This document shows, in pieces, positions 8,337 to 16,548 of a DNA stretch of 39,627 bases. The stretch spans positions 1 to 39,627 of the forward strand of contig JALOSF010000026.1 in the NCBI GenBank assembly GCA_025458525.1, read 5' to 3'. Position numbers and translations under genes: made by a program. Numbering within the stretch: position 1 is the first letter of the stretch; the number at the start of each line of letters is the position of its first letter. The notes beneath the pieces were generated by a model. That model saw only the letters and a program-made list of their open reading frames with translations. It made no database searches and was not told where the DNA came from. Source of the DNA: Cypionkella sp. (lineage in GTDB: Bacteria > Pseudomonadota > Alphaproteobacteria > Rhodobacterales > Rhodobacteraceae).

Positions 8337-9110
8337 TCACAGTTCCGCACGCGGGCGGCGGCTGAACGTGACATCGCGCAGGATGATCTGGTTCATTTCC
8401 GGCCCTTCAAAAATCAGATCGACCCAAAGCCGCTCGATCCGCTTTTCATTGATCTTGGTATAGGCCAGATCAAACTCGACCATCACTTCTTCATCCCCGA
8501 GGGGAAGTTCGCGGACAATCTGTTCGACGTTCGGCCCGTGCTTGATGTTCAGCCGCGCAAAGATTTCCAGCGGCTTTTCCATCTCGACGATCACATCCAG
8601 CCGGATCAGATGCCGCAGCTTGAGCCCGTTGGCGGCCTCTGGCGCGAGATCGAGGACGAGGCTGAGGAAAGATCCGTCGAAACGGAACACGTCCATCCGA
8701 AAGCCAAAGGGCGCAAGGTCGGATTCGCGCGTGTTTCTGATCTGGCGCACCGTCAATTCGCTGCGCCGGCAATCGTGAAACACCGTCGCGCCCTCACAAA
8801 CCTGCGCCCGGCCCGGCACGGACGAAAACCCCGGCACCGGGATCGGACCCTTCCACAGCTCCGGCCGCCAGGACCAATCCGTGCCAAGCGGACGGCGCAT
8901 GGCATTGGACCCGATCACGGGCAGGGCAAGGCGATGTTCGGCCTCGTGGATCACGCGGTCAAGCTGGCGGCGGATCTGCCGCGCCCGCCCGCGCAAGCCG
9001 CGCAGGCTTTCCAGATCAAGACTGGCCGCACGCTCGGCCAAGACACCCCAACGCCGCTGAAGGCGCCGGTGGAGCAGCCGATCAAGAAATGCGTCAAACC
9101 TGCCTGCCAT
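8337..9110 (-). CDS. Probable DUF6478 family protein
   Basis: 257 residues with no signal peptide. The N-terminal third is very basic and helical (RLLHRRLQRRWGVLAE, GLRGRARQIRRQLDRVIHEAE). A beta-rich domain follows, with SNAMRRPLGTDWSWRPELW and repeated paired strands, ending in MNQIILRDVTFSRRPRAEL. From memory this resembles the uncharacterised DUF6478 family of Rhodobacterales; I cannot verify that here. ATG 9110 has GGAAAAG upstream; a GTG at 9155 has no good ribosome site. It forms a two-gene unit with the 124-residue protein downstream. Confidence 0.7.
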   Translation of the reverse strand: MAGRFDAFLDRLLHRRLQRRWGVLAERAASLDLESLRGLRGRARQIRRQLDRVIHEAEHRLALPVIGSNAMRRPLGTDWSWRPELWKGPIPVPGFSSVPGRAQVCEGATVFHDCRRSELTVRQIRNTRESDLAPFGFRMDVFRFDGSFLSLVLDLAPEAANGLKLRHLIRLDVIVEMEKPLEIFARLNIKHGPNVEQIVRELPLGDEEVMVEFDLAYTKINEKRIERLWVDLIFEGPEMNQIILRDVTFSRRPRAEL

Positions 9111-9241
9111 GTGCTTTTCCGAAACTTCACCTGCAACACCCCGCCGATTGTTCACGACGTGGAAACGATTCCCTTTATTGCCGGAAAAACCTTAAGACTC
9201 CACAGTGTTTGCAGAAAACCTGCGCGGTCCGGGGGCTGGCA

Positions 9242-9805
9242 TCACCGATTGGCGCGGCGCAGGGCCTTTGCCGTGTCTTCCACCAGGTCGCGGCTCTGGT
9301 CTTCTTCCAGATCCGGGCCAGACACCTTCACGCTGACCGTGCGTCCGTTCATCGCCGTCATGCCACGCCAATAGACGCCCTCGGCACGGTCGGCGACGCG
9401 AAACAGAAACAGATCGCCGACACTTCTGGCCGAGGTCACGGCCACATCTGACGCGCGCCCCCTGCGGCTGAGCGATTTTCGCCCGGCCTCCGACGCAAAG
9501 AAGGCAGCCATCTCGGCGCCACCCGGCGCCATGGCGGCGGCGCTGCCGGGCCGGCCAAAGGTGATGGAAATCACCGCAGGCATCGCATCTGCCTGATCGG
9601 TGCAGCGCCCAAGCAGAATGGCCGCCGCGCCATCGGTCTGGCGCAGCGTGGCCGGATCGGGGCAATAGCCGGCAGGCCCCTGCACCGTGATGTCATCGGC
9701 CCGCAGGACAACCGCCTTGGGCAAAGGCTGCTCGGCCCCGGCGGTCATGGGCTGGCCCAACGCCAGCCCAAGTGCCAGCAGCAGGTTACTGGTCCATGTA
9801 GACAT
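9242..9805 (-). CDS. Exported protein of unknown function
   Basis: 187 residues with a clear Sec signal peptide ([17 protein letters not shown], cleavage near AGA-EQ at about residue 25), so the mature protein is periplasmic. The mature part starts with [20 protein letters not shown] and contains two cysteines (GYCPD and GRCTD) that could form a disulphide. The C-terminus is helical and charged ([21 protein letters not shown]). No family is recognised. The start codon lies inside the last codons of ilvD (20-nt overlap, different frame), so it is probably expressed from the ilvD transcript by translational coupling, although a link with branched-chain amino acid synthesis is not evident. Confidence 0.75.
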   Translation of the reverse strand: MSTWTSNLLLALGLALGQPMTAGAEQPLPKAVVLRADDITVQGPAGYCPDPATLRQTDGAAAILLGRCTDQADAMPAVISITFGRPGSAAAMAPGGAEMAAFFASEAGRKSLSRRGRASDVAVTSARSVGDLFLFRVADRAEGVYWRGMTAMNGRTVSVKVSGPDLEEDQSRDLVEDTAKALRRANR

Positions 9806-11522
9806 GCTTTTCGGCCTTGGCACCCGGGTGCGTGACCGCACCCCAACGCGCACCGCCCACCAGCTTGACGAACTTGTAAAGCGCGCCGGTTGCATATTGC
9901 GTGGGGCGCGGGCCTTTCCATTCGGCCTTGCGCGCGGCCAGTTCCTCATCCGACAAAGCCACCGACAATTCGCCGGTCAGCGCGTTCAGCGTGATCATGT
10001 CGCCGTCCCGCAGCAAGGCAATCGGCCCGCCATGCGCCGCTTCCGGCCCCACATGGCCCACGCAGAACCCGCGCGTCGCACCCGAGAACCGGCCATCGGT
10101 GATAAGCGCCACCTTCTTGCCCATCCCCTGCCCCGACAGGGCGGCGGTGGTGGACAGCATTTCCCGCATCCCCGGCCCGCCAGCGGGGCCTTCGTTGCGG
10201 ATCACGATGACCTCGCCTTCCTTGTAGGCGCGGGCCTTGACGGCGGCAAAGGCATCTTCCTCGCATTCGAACACGCGGGCCGGGCCGGTGAACACCTGCT
10301 CCGCCTCGGACATGCCCGCGACCTTGACGATCGCGCCATCGGGGGCAAGATTGCCCTTCAATCCGACGACGCCGCCGGTCTTGGTGATCGGGGTTTCAAC
10401 CGGATAGATCACGCGCCCGTCCGCCTCGCCGCGGATTTCGTCCAGGCTTTCGCCGATGGTCTTGCCGCTTGCGGTGATGCAATCCAGATGCATCAGACCG
10501 GCCTTGGCCAGTTCCTTCATCACGACGGGCACGCCACCAACCTCGTACAGGTCTTTGGCGACATATTTGCCGCCCGGCCGCAGATCGACGAAATAGGGCG
10601 TGTCGCGCATGATGTCGCAGACGTCGAACAGGTCGAAATCGATCCCCGCCTCATGCGCGATCGCCGGCAGGTGCAGCGCCGCATTGGTGCTGCCGCCCGT
10701 GCAGGCCACCACGCGGGCGGCATTTTCCAACGACTTGCGCGTCACCACGTCCCGCGCGCGGATGTTCTTTTCCAGCAGATGCATCACGGCGACGCCCGAC
10801 GCCTCGCCATACTGATCGCGGCTTTCATACGGCGCTGGCGCGCCCGACGAGTTCAGCAGCGCCAGACCAATCGCCTCGGACACGCAAGCCATGGTGTTGG
10901 CGGTGTATTGCGCGCCGCAAGCGCCCGAGGACGGGCAGGCCACCCGCTCCATGATCTCCAGTTCCGCATCCGACAGGTTGCCTGCCTGATGCTGACCCAC
11001 GGCTTCGAACATGTCCTGCACGGTGATGTCGCGGCCCTGATAGCGGCCGGGCAGGATCGACCCGCCATAGATGAACACGCTCGGCACGTTGAGCCGAACC
11101 ATCGCCATCATCATCCCCGGCAGCGATTTGTCGCAGCCTGCAAGACCCACCAGCGCGTCATAGCAATGCCCGCGCATCGTCAGTTCCACCGTATCGGCAA
11201 TCGCATCGCGGCTGGCGAGGCTGGAGCGCATCCCCTCATGCCCCATCGCGATTCCGTCGGTGACGGTGATGGTGGTGAACTCGCGCGGGGTGCCGCCGCC
11301 CTTTTTGACGCCATGCTTCACGATCTGCGCCTGACGGTTCAGCGCGATGTTGCAGGGTGCTGCTTCGTTCCAGCAGGTGGCCACACCCACCCAAGGCTGA
11401 TGAATCTCCTCCTCTGTGATCCCCATGGCATAGAAATACGACCGATGCGGCGCGCGGGCCGGACCCTCGGTCACATGGCGGCTGGGAAGTTTCGACTTGT
11501 CGAAACGCGTGTTCGTGGACAT
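9786..11522 (-). CDS. ilvD: Dihydroxy-acid dehydratase
   Basis: IlvD dehydrates 2,3-dihydroxy-isovalerate and its isoleucine homologue to 2-oxo acids in valine/isoleucine synthesis, using an Fe-S cluster and Mg2+. The 578-residue length fits the family. The cluster-binding cysteines lie in [16 protein letters not shown] and ACTGGSTNA. Other landmarks are [13 protein letters not shown] and the C-terminal [16 protein letters not shown] 11522 is preceded by GGGAGGA, and the protein begins [20 protein letters not shown] as expected. The gene is followed, with overlap, by a gene for an exported unknown protein. Other ilv genes are not present, and leuB is about 7 kb away on the other strand. Confidence 0.97.
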   Translation of the reverse strand: MSTNTRFDKSKLPSRHVTEGPARAPHRSYFYAMGITEEEIHQPWVGVATCWNEAAPCNIALNRQAQIVKHGVKKGGGTPREFTTITVTDGIAMGHEGMRSSLASRDAIADTVELTMRGHCYDALVGLAGCDKSLPGMMMAMVRLNVPSVFIYGGSILPGRYQGRDITVQDMFEAVGQHQAGNLSDAELEIMERVACPSSGACGAQYTANTMACVSEAIGLALLNSSGAPAPYESRDQYGEASGVAVMHLLEKNIRARDVVTRKSLENAARVVACTGGSTNAALHLPAIAHEAGIDFDLFDVCDIMRDTPYFVDLRPGGKYVAKDLYEVGGVPVVMKELAKAGLMHLDCITASGKTIGESLDEIRGEADGRVIYPVETPITKTGGVVGLKGNLAPDGAIVKVAGMSEAEQVFTGPARVFECEEDAFAAVKARAYKEGEVIVIRNEGPAGGPGMREMLSTTAALSGQGMGKKVALITDGRFSGATRGFCVGHVGPEAAHGGPIALLRDGDMITLNALTGELSVALSDEELAARKAEWKGPRPTQYATGALYKFVKLVGGARWGAVTHPGAKAEKHVYMDQ

Positions 11523-11635
11523 GGGCATCCTCCCGCAAGAATTGTTTGATCTTGGGATAATGGGCGAAGGCTTTGGGAGCAAGGCAGGAAAGCATCAGGG
11601 CTTTTCTCTGCCGCTGGCGTCGCTACTGTGCGCGC

Positions 11636-12355
11636 ATGACCCAGATGCGTATCGCCGCGATCGATCTTGCCCGCACACTCGCCCTTTTGGCGATGGTGAT
11701 CTATCATTTCACCTTCGATCTGATGCTGTTTGGCCATCTGCCGCCCGGCTTTGTGTTCGACGGGCCATGGCCCCTCTTTGCCCGTGCCATCGCCTCCAGC
11801 TTTCTGGCGCTGGCCGGGGTGTCGCTGTGGCTGGCGCATGGGTCGCAGATCCGCTGGGGGGCGTTCTGGCGGCGGCTCGCGCTGGTCGCCGGGGCGGCTG
11901 CGCTTGTCACGGTTGCGACCTATTTCACCATGGGGGCGCAGTTCATCCGCTGGGGCATCTTGCACGCCATCGCCGCAGGCAGCCTGCTTGGCCTTGCCTT
12001 TCTGCGCGCGCCGATCGTGCTGACGCTTGGGGTGGCCGCTGCGGTCTTTGTGGCGCCGCATCTGTTCCGGCACGAGATGTTCAACGCGCCGCTGTGGATC
12101 TGGCTTGGCCTGTCCACCGAAGTGCCCCCGACGATGGATTACGAACCCATCCTGCCCTGGCTTTGCCCGGTGCTGATCGGGATCGTGCTGGCCCGGCTGA
12201 TGGCGCGAGCGGGCCTGTGGGACAGGCTGCGCACATGGCAGCCCGGCGCCTTGGGTCGGGCGCTGCTTTGGCCGGGGCGGCACAGCCTTGCGATTTATCT
12301 GATCCATCAGCCGGTCCTGTTCGGCGCGCTTTACCTGTTCACCCGCTATCTCTGA
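11636..12355 (+). CDS. DUF1624 / HGSNAT-type membrane acyltransferase-like protein
   Basis: 239 residues, mostly hydrophobic, about seven helices. The N-terminal motif RIAAIDLARTLALLAMVIYHFTFD matches the first helix of DUF1624/heparan-alpha-glucosaminide N-acetyltransferase-type proteins, which carry an acyl-transfer histidine after it (YHF here). A second family landmark is the penultimate helix LGRALLWPGRHSLAIYLIHQP near the C-terminus. ATG 11636 is used; an ATG at 11645 is also possible. It is the first gene of a two-gene unit with an M23 peptidase 7 nt downstream, suggesting a cell-envelope polysaccharide or peptidoglycan role, which is inference. Confidence 0.8.
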   Translation: MTQMRIAAIDLARTLALLAMVIYHFTFDLMLFGHLPPGFVFDGPWPLFARAIASSFLALAGVSLWLAHGSQIRWGAFWRRLALVAGAAALVTVATYFTMGAQFIRWGILHAIAAGSLLGLAFLRAPIVLTLGVAAAVFVAPHLFRHEMFNAPLWIWLGLSTEVPPTMDYEPILPWLCPVLIGIVLARLMARAGLWDRLRTWQPGALGRALLWPGRHSLAIYLIHQPVLFGALYLFTRYL

Positions 12356-12362
12356 GGCAGCC

Positions 12363-13229
12363 ATGCTTGCTTTGCCCGACCAGCCCGATCTTTACTCTGC
12401 CCTGCGTCAAAGCGGTGCTGCGCCCGGCGATCTGCCTGCCCTGATCGCGGCAAGCCCGGCCCCGGTGGCCAATCGGTTGCGCATGGCCGACCATGGCCTG
12501 TTGCGCGCCATCTTGCGCGCAGGCCAAGGCCAGCCCGCGATTGCAAACGCGCCCGCCGTGGTCGATCATCTGCGCGCCCTGTCGCCGCAACCCTTGATGC
12601 AGCCCGACATCGCGACCAGCCCCACCCTTGCCCTGCTGACCAATGGCGAGCATCCGGACATGCCGCCCTTTTCCGACCGCGCCTTTGACGCCTGGTTCGC
12701 GGCAAGGGGCGTGCCCTATGGCATCGGCACCTATGGCGAGGACCGCAGCGTCTATCGCACCGCGCAATTTGCCGATGGGATCAGCCCCGAACGGCGCACG
12801 CGCCACCTTGGCATCGATGTCTTCGCCCCGGCGGGCACCCCGCTTTATGCACCGCTTGCGGGGCGTGTGCGGCATCTGAGCTACAATGCCGATCCGCTGG
12901 ACTATGGTCATACGCTGATTCTTGAACATGACGCGGGGGATCTGCGGTTCTTCACGCTTTACGGGCATCTTGCCGGCAGCTTGCCGCATCTGCTGCGGCC
13001 CGGCGCAAGCGTCGGCGCGGGCCAGCACATCGCCGACCTCGGCGATTGGCACGAAAATGGCGGCTGGGCGCCGCATGCGCATTTTCAGATCATGACCGAC
13101 ATGCTGGACCAGACGGGCGGCAATTTCTATGGCGTCGGCCATTCCAGCCTGTGGGATGTCTGGCAGTCGATCTGCCCCGATCCGAACCTGATCCTGCGCC
13201 TGCCGCACAGCGCCTTTGTGCTGCCCTGA
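12363..13229 (+). CDS. M23 (LytM) family metallopeptidase
   Basis: 288 residues. The C-terminal half is an M23 zinc peptidase domain: [18 protein letters not shown] supplies the first His and Asp ligands (about residues 147-165), LYGHLAG lies in the middle, and the HxH motif is APHAHFQI (about 238-245). M23 enzymes cut cross-bridges of peptidoglycan. No signal peptide or membrane helix is visible at the N-terminus ([19 protein letters not shown]), which is odd for a wall hydrolase. The features around [11 protein letters not shown] and [12 protein letters not shown] closely recall the M23 domain embedded in APH-M23-aminotransferase fusion proteins (from memory). The gene starts 7 nt after the DUF1624 stop. 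Confidence 0.87.
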   Translation: MLALPDQPDLYSALRQSGAAPGDLPALIAASPAPVANRLRMADHGLLRAILRAGQGQPAIANAPAVVDHLRALSPQPLMQPDIATSPTLALLTNGEHPDMPPFSDRAFDAWFAARGVPYGIGTYGEDRSVYRTAQFADGISPERRTRHLGIDVFAPAGTPLYAPLAGRVRHLSYNADPLDYGHTLILEHDAGDLRFFTLYGHLAGSLPHLLRPGASVGAGQHIADLGDWHENGGWAPHAHFQIMTDMLDQTGGNFYGVGHSSLWDVWQSICPDPNLILRLPHSAFVLP

Positions 13230-13251
13230 ACCACGGGGCGCAGCGGGCCAA

Positions 13252-13280
13252 TTGCATTTCGCGCCTGTCCCCTCTATCTC
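13252..13280 (+). promoter_or_regulatory. Candidate promoter of accD-folC
   Basis: TTGCAT (13252-13257), a 17-nt spacer, and TATCTC (13275-13280). Transcription would start about 50 nt before the accD start codon. Confidence 0.5.
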
Positions 13281-13335
13281 ATGGCAAAGCCGCTTTACCC
13301 AGAGACAAAGACCGGCACCCGAAAGGCCCGCCCGC

Positions 13336-14250
13336 ATGAACTGGATTTCGAACTACGTTCGCCCGAAAATCAATTCGCTCTTCTCGCGCCGGGAAGTGCC
13401 GGAAAACCTTTGGACGAAATGTCCCGAATGCGGAACCATGCTGTTCCACCGCGAACTGGCCGACAATCTGAACGTCTGCTCCAACTGCGATCACCACATG
13501 GCGATCAGCCCCCGCGACAGGTTCAAATCGCTGTTCGATGGCGGAATCTTTACCGAGGTAAAGGTGCCCGAACCCGTGGTGGACCCGCTTCAGTTCCGCG
13601 ACCAGAAGAAATACCCCGACCGTCTGAAGGCCGCGCAGAAAGCGACCGGCGAGAAAGAGGCGATGCTGGTGGCCGAGGGCGAGATGGGCCGCACCCCGAT
13701 TGTTGCCGTGGCGCAGGATTTCAGCTTCATGGCCGGGTCGATGGGCATGTATGTCGGCAATGCGCTGATCGCCGCCGCCGAACGCGCGGTCAAACTCAAA
13801 CGGCCGCTGGTGCTGTTTTCGGCCGCGGGCGGCGCGCGGATGCAGGAAGGCATCCTGTCGCTGATGCAGATGCCGCGCACGACGGTCGCGGTCCAGATGC
13901 TCAAGGAGGCGCGGCTGCCCTATGTGGTCGTCCTGACCCATCCGACCACGGGCGGCGTGACCGCAAGCTATGCCATGCTGGGCGATGTGCAGATTGCCGA
14001 ACCCAATGCGCTGATCTGCTTTGCCGGGCCGCGCGTGATCGAACAGACCATCCGTGAAAAGCTGCCCGAAGGCTTCCAGCGCGCCGAATATCTGCTGGAC
14101 CACGGCATGTTGGACCGTGTGACCCACCGCAAGCAATTGCGCGACGAGCTGATCGTCATCCTGCGGATGCTCACCGGGCAACCCCCGGCGATAAAGGGCG
14201 ATCTTCCCGCCCCGGCAGCCGTGGAATCGCCTGTGGGCGCGGCAGGCTGA
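13336..14250 (+). CDS. accD: Acetyl-CoA carboxylase carboxyltransferase subunit beta
   Basis: AccD pairs with AccA to form the carboxyltransferase that moves CO2 from biotin on AccB to acetyl-CoA, making malonyl-CoA for fatty acid synthesis. The 304-residue protein has the N-terminal zinc ribbon with Cys29, Cys32, Cys48 and Cys51 ([18 protein letters not shown]). The crotonase-like fold follows ([54 protein letters not shown]). ATG 13336 gives the normal N-terminus [12 protein letters not shown]. folC follows after 2 nt, the usual arrangement in alphaproteobacteria. Confidence 0.97.
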   Translation: MNWISNYVRPKINSLFSRREVPENLWTKCPECGTMLFHRELADNLNVCSNCDHHMAISPRDRFKSLFDGGIFTEVKVPEPVVDPLQFRDQKKYPDRLKAAQKATGEKEAMLVAEGEMGRTPIVAVAQDFSFMAGSMGMYVGNALIAAAERAVKLKRPLVLFSAAGGARMQEGILSLMQMPRTTVAVQMLKEARLPYVVVLTHPTTGGVTASYAMLGDVQIAEPNALICFAGPRVIEQTIREKLPEGFQRAEYLLDHGMLDRVTHRKQLRDELIVILRMLTGQPPAIKGDLPAPAAVESPVGAAG

Positions 14251-14252
14251 TC

Positions 14253-15527
14253 TTGGCACAAGGCTCTGACGCCCTCCTCGAGAGGATGATGACCCTGCAC
14301 CCCAAGGTCATCGACCTGACCCTGGACCGCATGCATCGCCTGCTTGCCGCCTTGGGCCACCCCGAGAACCGCCTGCCTCCGGTGATCCACATCGCAGGGA
14401 CGAATGGAAAGGGCAGCACCCAAGCGATGATCCGCGCGGGCCTGGAGGCGGCGGGTCATAGCGTGCATGCCTATACCTCGCCGCACCTCGCACGGTTTCA
14501 CGAACGCATCAGGCTTGCGGGCCGCTTGATTGAAGAACCCGCCCTTGCCGCGTTGCTGGACGAATGCGTGCAGGCAAACGGTCCGGACTCGATTACCTTT
14601 TTTGAAATCACCACCGCGGCCGCCATGCTCGCCTTTGCGCGCACCCCGGCGGATTACACCTTGCTGGAGGTGGGCTTGGGCGGGCGGCTGGACGCGACCA
14701 ATGTGATCGCCGCGCCGCGCCTGACGATCATCACGCCCGTCAGCCTGGACCATCAGCAGTTTCTGGGCGATACGGTCGCAGCAATTGCGGGCGAAAAGGC
14801 CGGCATCATCAAGCGCGGCATTCCGGTGATCGTTGGGCCGCAAACGCCCGAGGGGCTGGCCGTGATCGAGGCGCGGGCCGCGCGGATGGGCGCGCCCGTG
14901 CTTGCCTATGGTCAGCATTGGCATGTGGCCGAAGATCGCGGCAGGCTGGTGTTTCAGGATGAAACCGGCCTGCTGGATCTGCCGCTTCCCAATCTGCCCG
15001 GCCCGCATCAGGTGCAGAATGCCGGGGCGGCGATCGCGGCGATGCGCGCCCTTGGGCTGGGCGAAGCGGCCTTCGAGGCCGCCGTGACCCGCGCCTTCTG
15101 GCCCGCGCGGATGCAGCGCCTGCGTCAGGGGGGCCCGCTGATTGACCTTGCGCCCAAGGTCGAGCTCTGGCTTGACGGCGGGCACAACCCGGCTGGCGGT
15201 CAGGCGGTGGCGGATACGCTGGCCCGAATGCCGCGGCGCGCGACCTATCTGATCTGCGGAATGCTGAACACCAAGGATGTCGGCGGCTATATGCGCCCGC
15301 TGGCCGCGCACGTGACCCGGCTTTACGCGGTGTCGATCCCGAATGAAAAGAACACCCTGCCCGCGGAAACCACCCGTGACGCCGCCCTGTCCGCGGGAAT
15401 CGCGGCAGAGGCCGCGGTTTCGGTCAGCGCGGCTTTGGCACAGATCGCGTCTGACGATCCAGAGGCACGGGTGCTGATTTGCGGCTCGCTTTACCTTGCA
15501 GGGGCAATCCTGCGCGAAAACGGCTAA
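14253..15527 (+). CDS. folC: Bifunctional folylpolyglutamate synthase / dihydrofolate synthase
   Basis: FolC adds glutamate to dihydropteroate and further glutamates to folates, using ATP, in the cytoplasm. The 424-residue Mur-ligase-like protein has the P-loop IHIAGTNGKGST (about residues 46-57), TSPHLARFHERI, and LLEVGLGGRLDATNV. The second-domain landmark is LDGGHNPAGG. TTG 14253 is proposed as start because it lies 2 nt after the accD stop and gives the expected N-terminal helix before MTLHPKVIDLTLDR; ATG 14286 or 14289 is the alternative. It converges on the tetR gene with a 9-nt gap, with no visible terminator. Confidence 0.93.
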   Translation: MAQGSDALLERMMTLHPKVIDLTLDRMHRLLAALGHPENRLPPVIHIAGTNGKGSTQAMIRAGLEAAGHSVHAYTSPHLARFHERIRLAGRLIEEPALAALLDECVQANGPDSITFFEITTAAAMLAFARTPADYTLLEVGLGGRLDATNVIAAPRLTIITPVSLDHQQFLGDTVAAIAGEKAGIIKRGIPVIVGPQTPEGLAVIEARAARMGAPVLAYGQHWHVAEDRGRLVFQDETGLLDLPLPNLPGPHQVQNAGAAIAAMRALGLGEAAFEAAVTRAFWPARMQRLRQGGPLIDLAPKVELWLDGGHNPAGGQAVADTLARMPRRATYLICGMLNTKDVGGYMRPLAAHVTRLYAVSIPNEKNTLPAETTRDAALSAGIAAEAAVSVSAALAQIASDDPEARVLICGSLYLAGAILRENG

Positions 15528-15536
15528 GGGGGCGCG

Positions 15537-16157
15537 CTAGGCCTTGTAGCGCGCCATGAACATCTCTACCGCACCGCGCACGGCACGCGACACGTCTGCC
15601 GTGTTGATCTGATGATCCATGCGAAACATCAGCTTTTCCATGATCGGCGCCTTGCACAGCTGAATGAACTGCTCGGCCGCCAGATCGATATCCTCGATCC
15701 GCAGCACGCCGGCCTGCACCAGCACATGCAAATGATGCGCCAGCCGGTCATGCACCAGCCCCGGACCGTTGCGATAGAACTCGCGGGCCAGCTCGGGAAA
15801 CCGGGCCCCTTCGGCGATGATCATGCGGCACACGCTTTGGCCAAAGTCTGAAACGACGAAGGCCGCGATCCGCTCACCCGCCAGGGTCAGCATCGCTTCG
15901 GGCGACATGGCGGGATCGATTTCCGCCTCTGCCTCCTGGGTCTGGCGCAGGCATTCCTGCGCACAGATTTCCCGAAACATCAGCTGCTTGTCGGGGAAAT
16001 AGGCGTAGAGCGTGGCCTTGCTGACGCCTGCCTCGCGCGCGATGTCGTCAACGGAAGCACCGTCAAAGCCATCGCGCAAAAAGATCGTGCGGGCGCCTTC
16101 CAGCACCTGAGCGAATTTGCGGCCCCTGCGGACCGCCTGTTCCCCGACTGCGTTCAT
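15537..16157 (-). CDS. TetR/AcrR family transcriptional regulator
   Basis: 206 residues. The N-terminal TetR helix-turn-helix reads ASVDDIAREAGVSKATLYAYF (about residues 35-55), preceded by LEGARTIFLRDGFDG. The C-terminal half (from about 90) is an all-helical ligand domain beginning MLTLAGERIAAFVVSDFGQSVCRM, similar to the C-terminal domains of AcrR-type repressors. ATG 16157 has GGGGGTG upstream. It lies 68 nt downstream of a small exported-protein gene in the same direction, and both can be read from the promoter at 16432-16460. Three matching inverted repeats at that promoter are its likely binding sites, so autorepression is probable. The inducer is unknown. Confidence 0.9.
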   Translation of the reverse strand: MNAVGEQAVRRGRKFAQVLEGARTIFLRDGFDGASVDDIAREAGVSKATLYAYFPDKQLMFREICAQECLRQTQEAEAEIDPAMSPEAMLTLAGERIAAFVVSDFGQSVCRMIIAEGARFPELAREFYRNGPGLVHDRLAHHLHVLVQAGVLRIEDIDLAAEQFIQLCKAPIMEKLMFRMDHQINTADVSRAVRGAVEMFMARYKA

Positions 16158-16225
16158 GTCACCCCCCAGTCTTGCGACCATAGGTCAGGAGACAGGGCAA
16201 CAGCAAGCCGCCGCCGGGGTTTGGG

Positions 16226-16396
16226 TCACTTGCAAGGGGCGGTGCTGCCTGTCGGGGCCTCGACGCAGCCTTTGGTCGAGGTGGTGGCCTGACCGTCCTC
16301 GGGCCAGGTCAGAGTGGGCAGATCGACGCCAAACCCACCGGCAAAGGCGGGAACAGTGCTAAGGGCAAGGGTCAGAGCAAGCAGAACAGTGCGCAT
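16226..16396 (-). CDS. Small exported protein (56 residues)
   Basis: The start MRTVLLALTLALSTVPAFAGG is a good Sec signal peptide with cleavage after AFA. This leaves a 37-residue mature peptide (FGVDLPTLTWPEDGQ and so on) ending TAPCK, with two cysteines (KGCVE and APCK) that could form a disulphide in the periplasm. A longer frame to 16516 exists but would run through the operator region and lacks a ribosome site. The gene lies directly behind the triple-operator promoter and upstream of tetR, so it is probably a repressed target. No family is recognised. Confidence 0.65.
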   Translation of the reverse strand: MRTVLLALTLALSTVPAFAGGFGVDLPTLTWPEDGQATTSTKGCVEAPTGSTAPCK

Positions 16397-16412
16397 GATG
16401 GCATCCCAAAAA

Positions 16413-16484
16413 TGAACTTGTCGGTTCACTTTATATGAACCTGTCAGTTCACTTTTGCAAGACAATAATGAACCGTTAAGTTCA
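16413..16484. promoter_or_regulatory. Three TetR-type operators, TGAAC-N6-GTTCA
   Basis: Three 16-bp inverted repeats: TGAACTTGTCGGTTCA (16413-16428), TGAACCTGTCAGTTCA (16436-16451) and TGAACCGTTAAGTTCA (16469-16484). The half-sites are identical and the inner six bases vary. Centre-to-centre spacings are 23 and 33 bp. The middle copy fills the spacer of the minus-strand promoter, the first covers its start point, and the third lies upstream of its -35 and also upstream of the mbfA promoter. Assigning the TetR protein next door as the binder is inference from position and repeat form. Confidence 0.8.
16432..16460 (-). promoter_or_regulatory. Promoter of the small exported protein-tetR unit
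   Basis: On the minus strand TTGCAA (16460-16455), 17-nt spacer, CATATA (16437-16432). Transcription would start near 16425, about 30 nt before ATG 16396. Operators overlap the spacer and the start point, as expected for TetR repression. Confidence 0.6.
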
Positions 16485-16494
16485 TTATATGGCC

Positions 16495-16536
16495 TTGCAA
16501 AGACTGTCGCCGCCACTAATTTAGAATCATTCCAAA
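16495..16536 (+). promoter_or_regulatory. mbfA promoter with iron control element (Irr box)
   Basis: TTGCAA (16495-16500) and TAATTT (16517-16522), spaced 16 nt, form a promoter. TTTAGAATCATTCCAAA (16520-16536) overlaps its -10 and start region. It matches the alphaproteobacterial ICE/Irr consensus TTTAGAA-N3-TTCTAAA at all but one position. Overlap with the -10 predicts repression by Irr when iron is scarce, the known mode for mbfA in rhizobia. Confidence 0.78.
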
Positions 16537-16548
16537 ATGGTGACAGTC

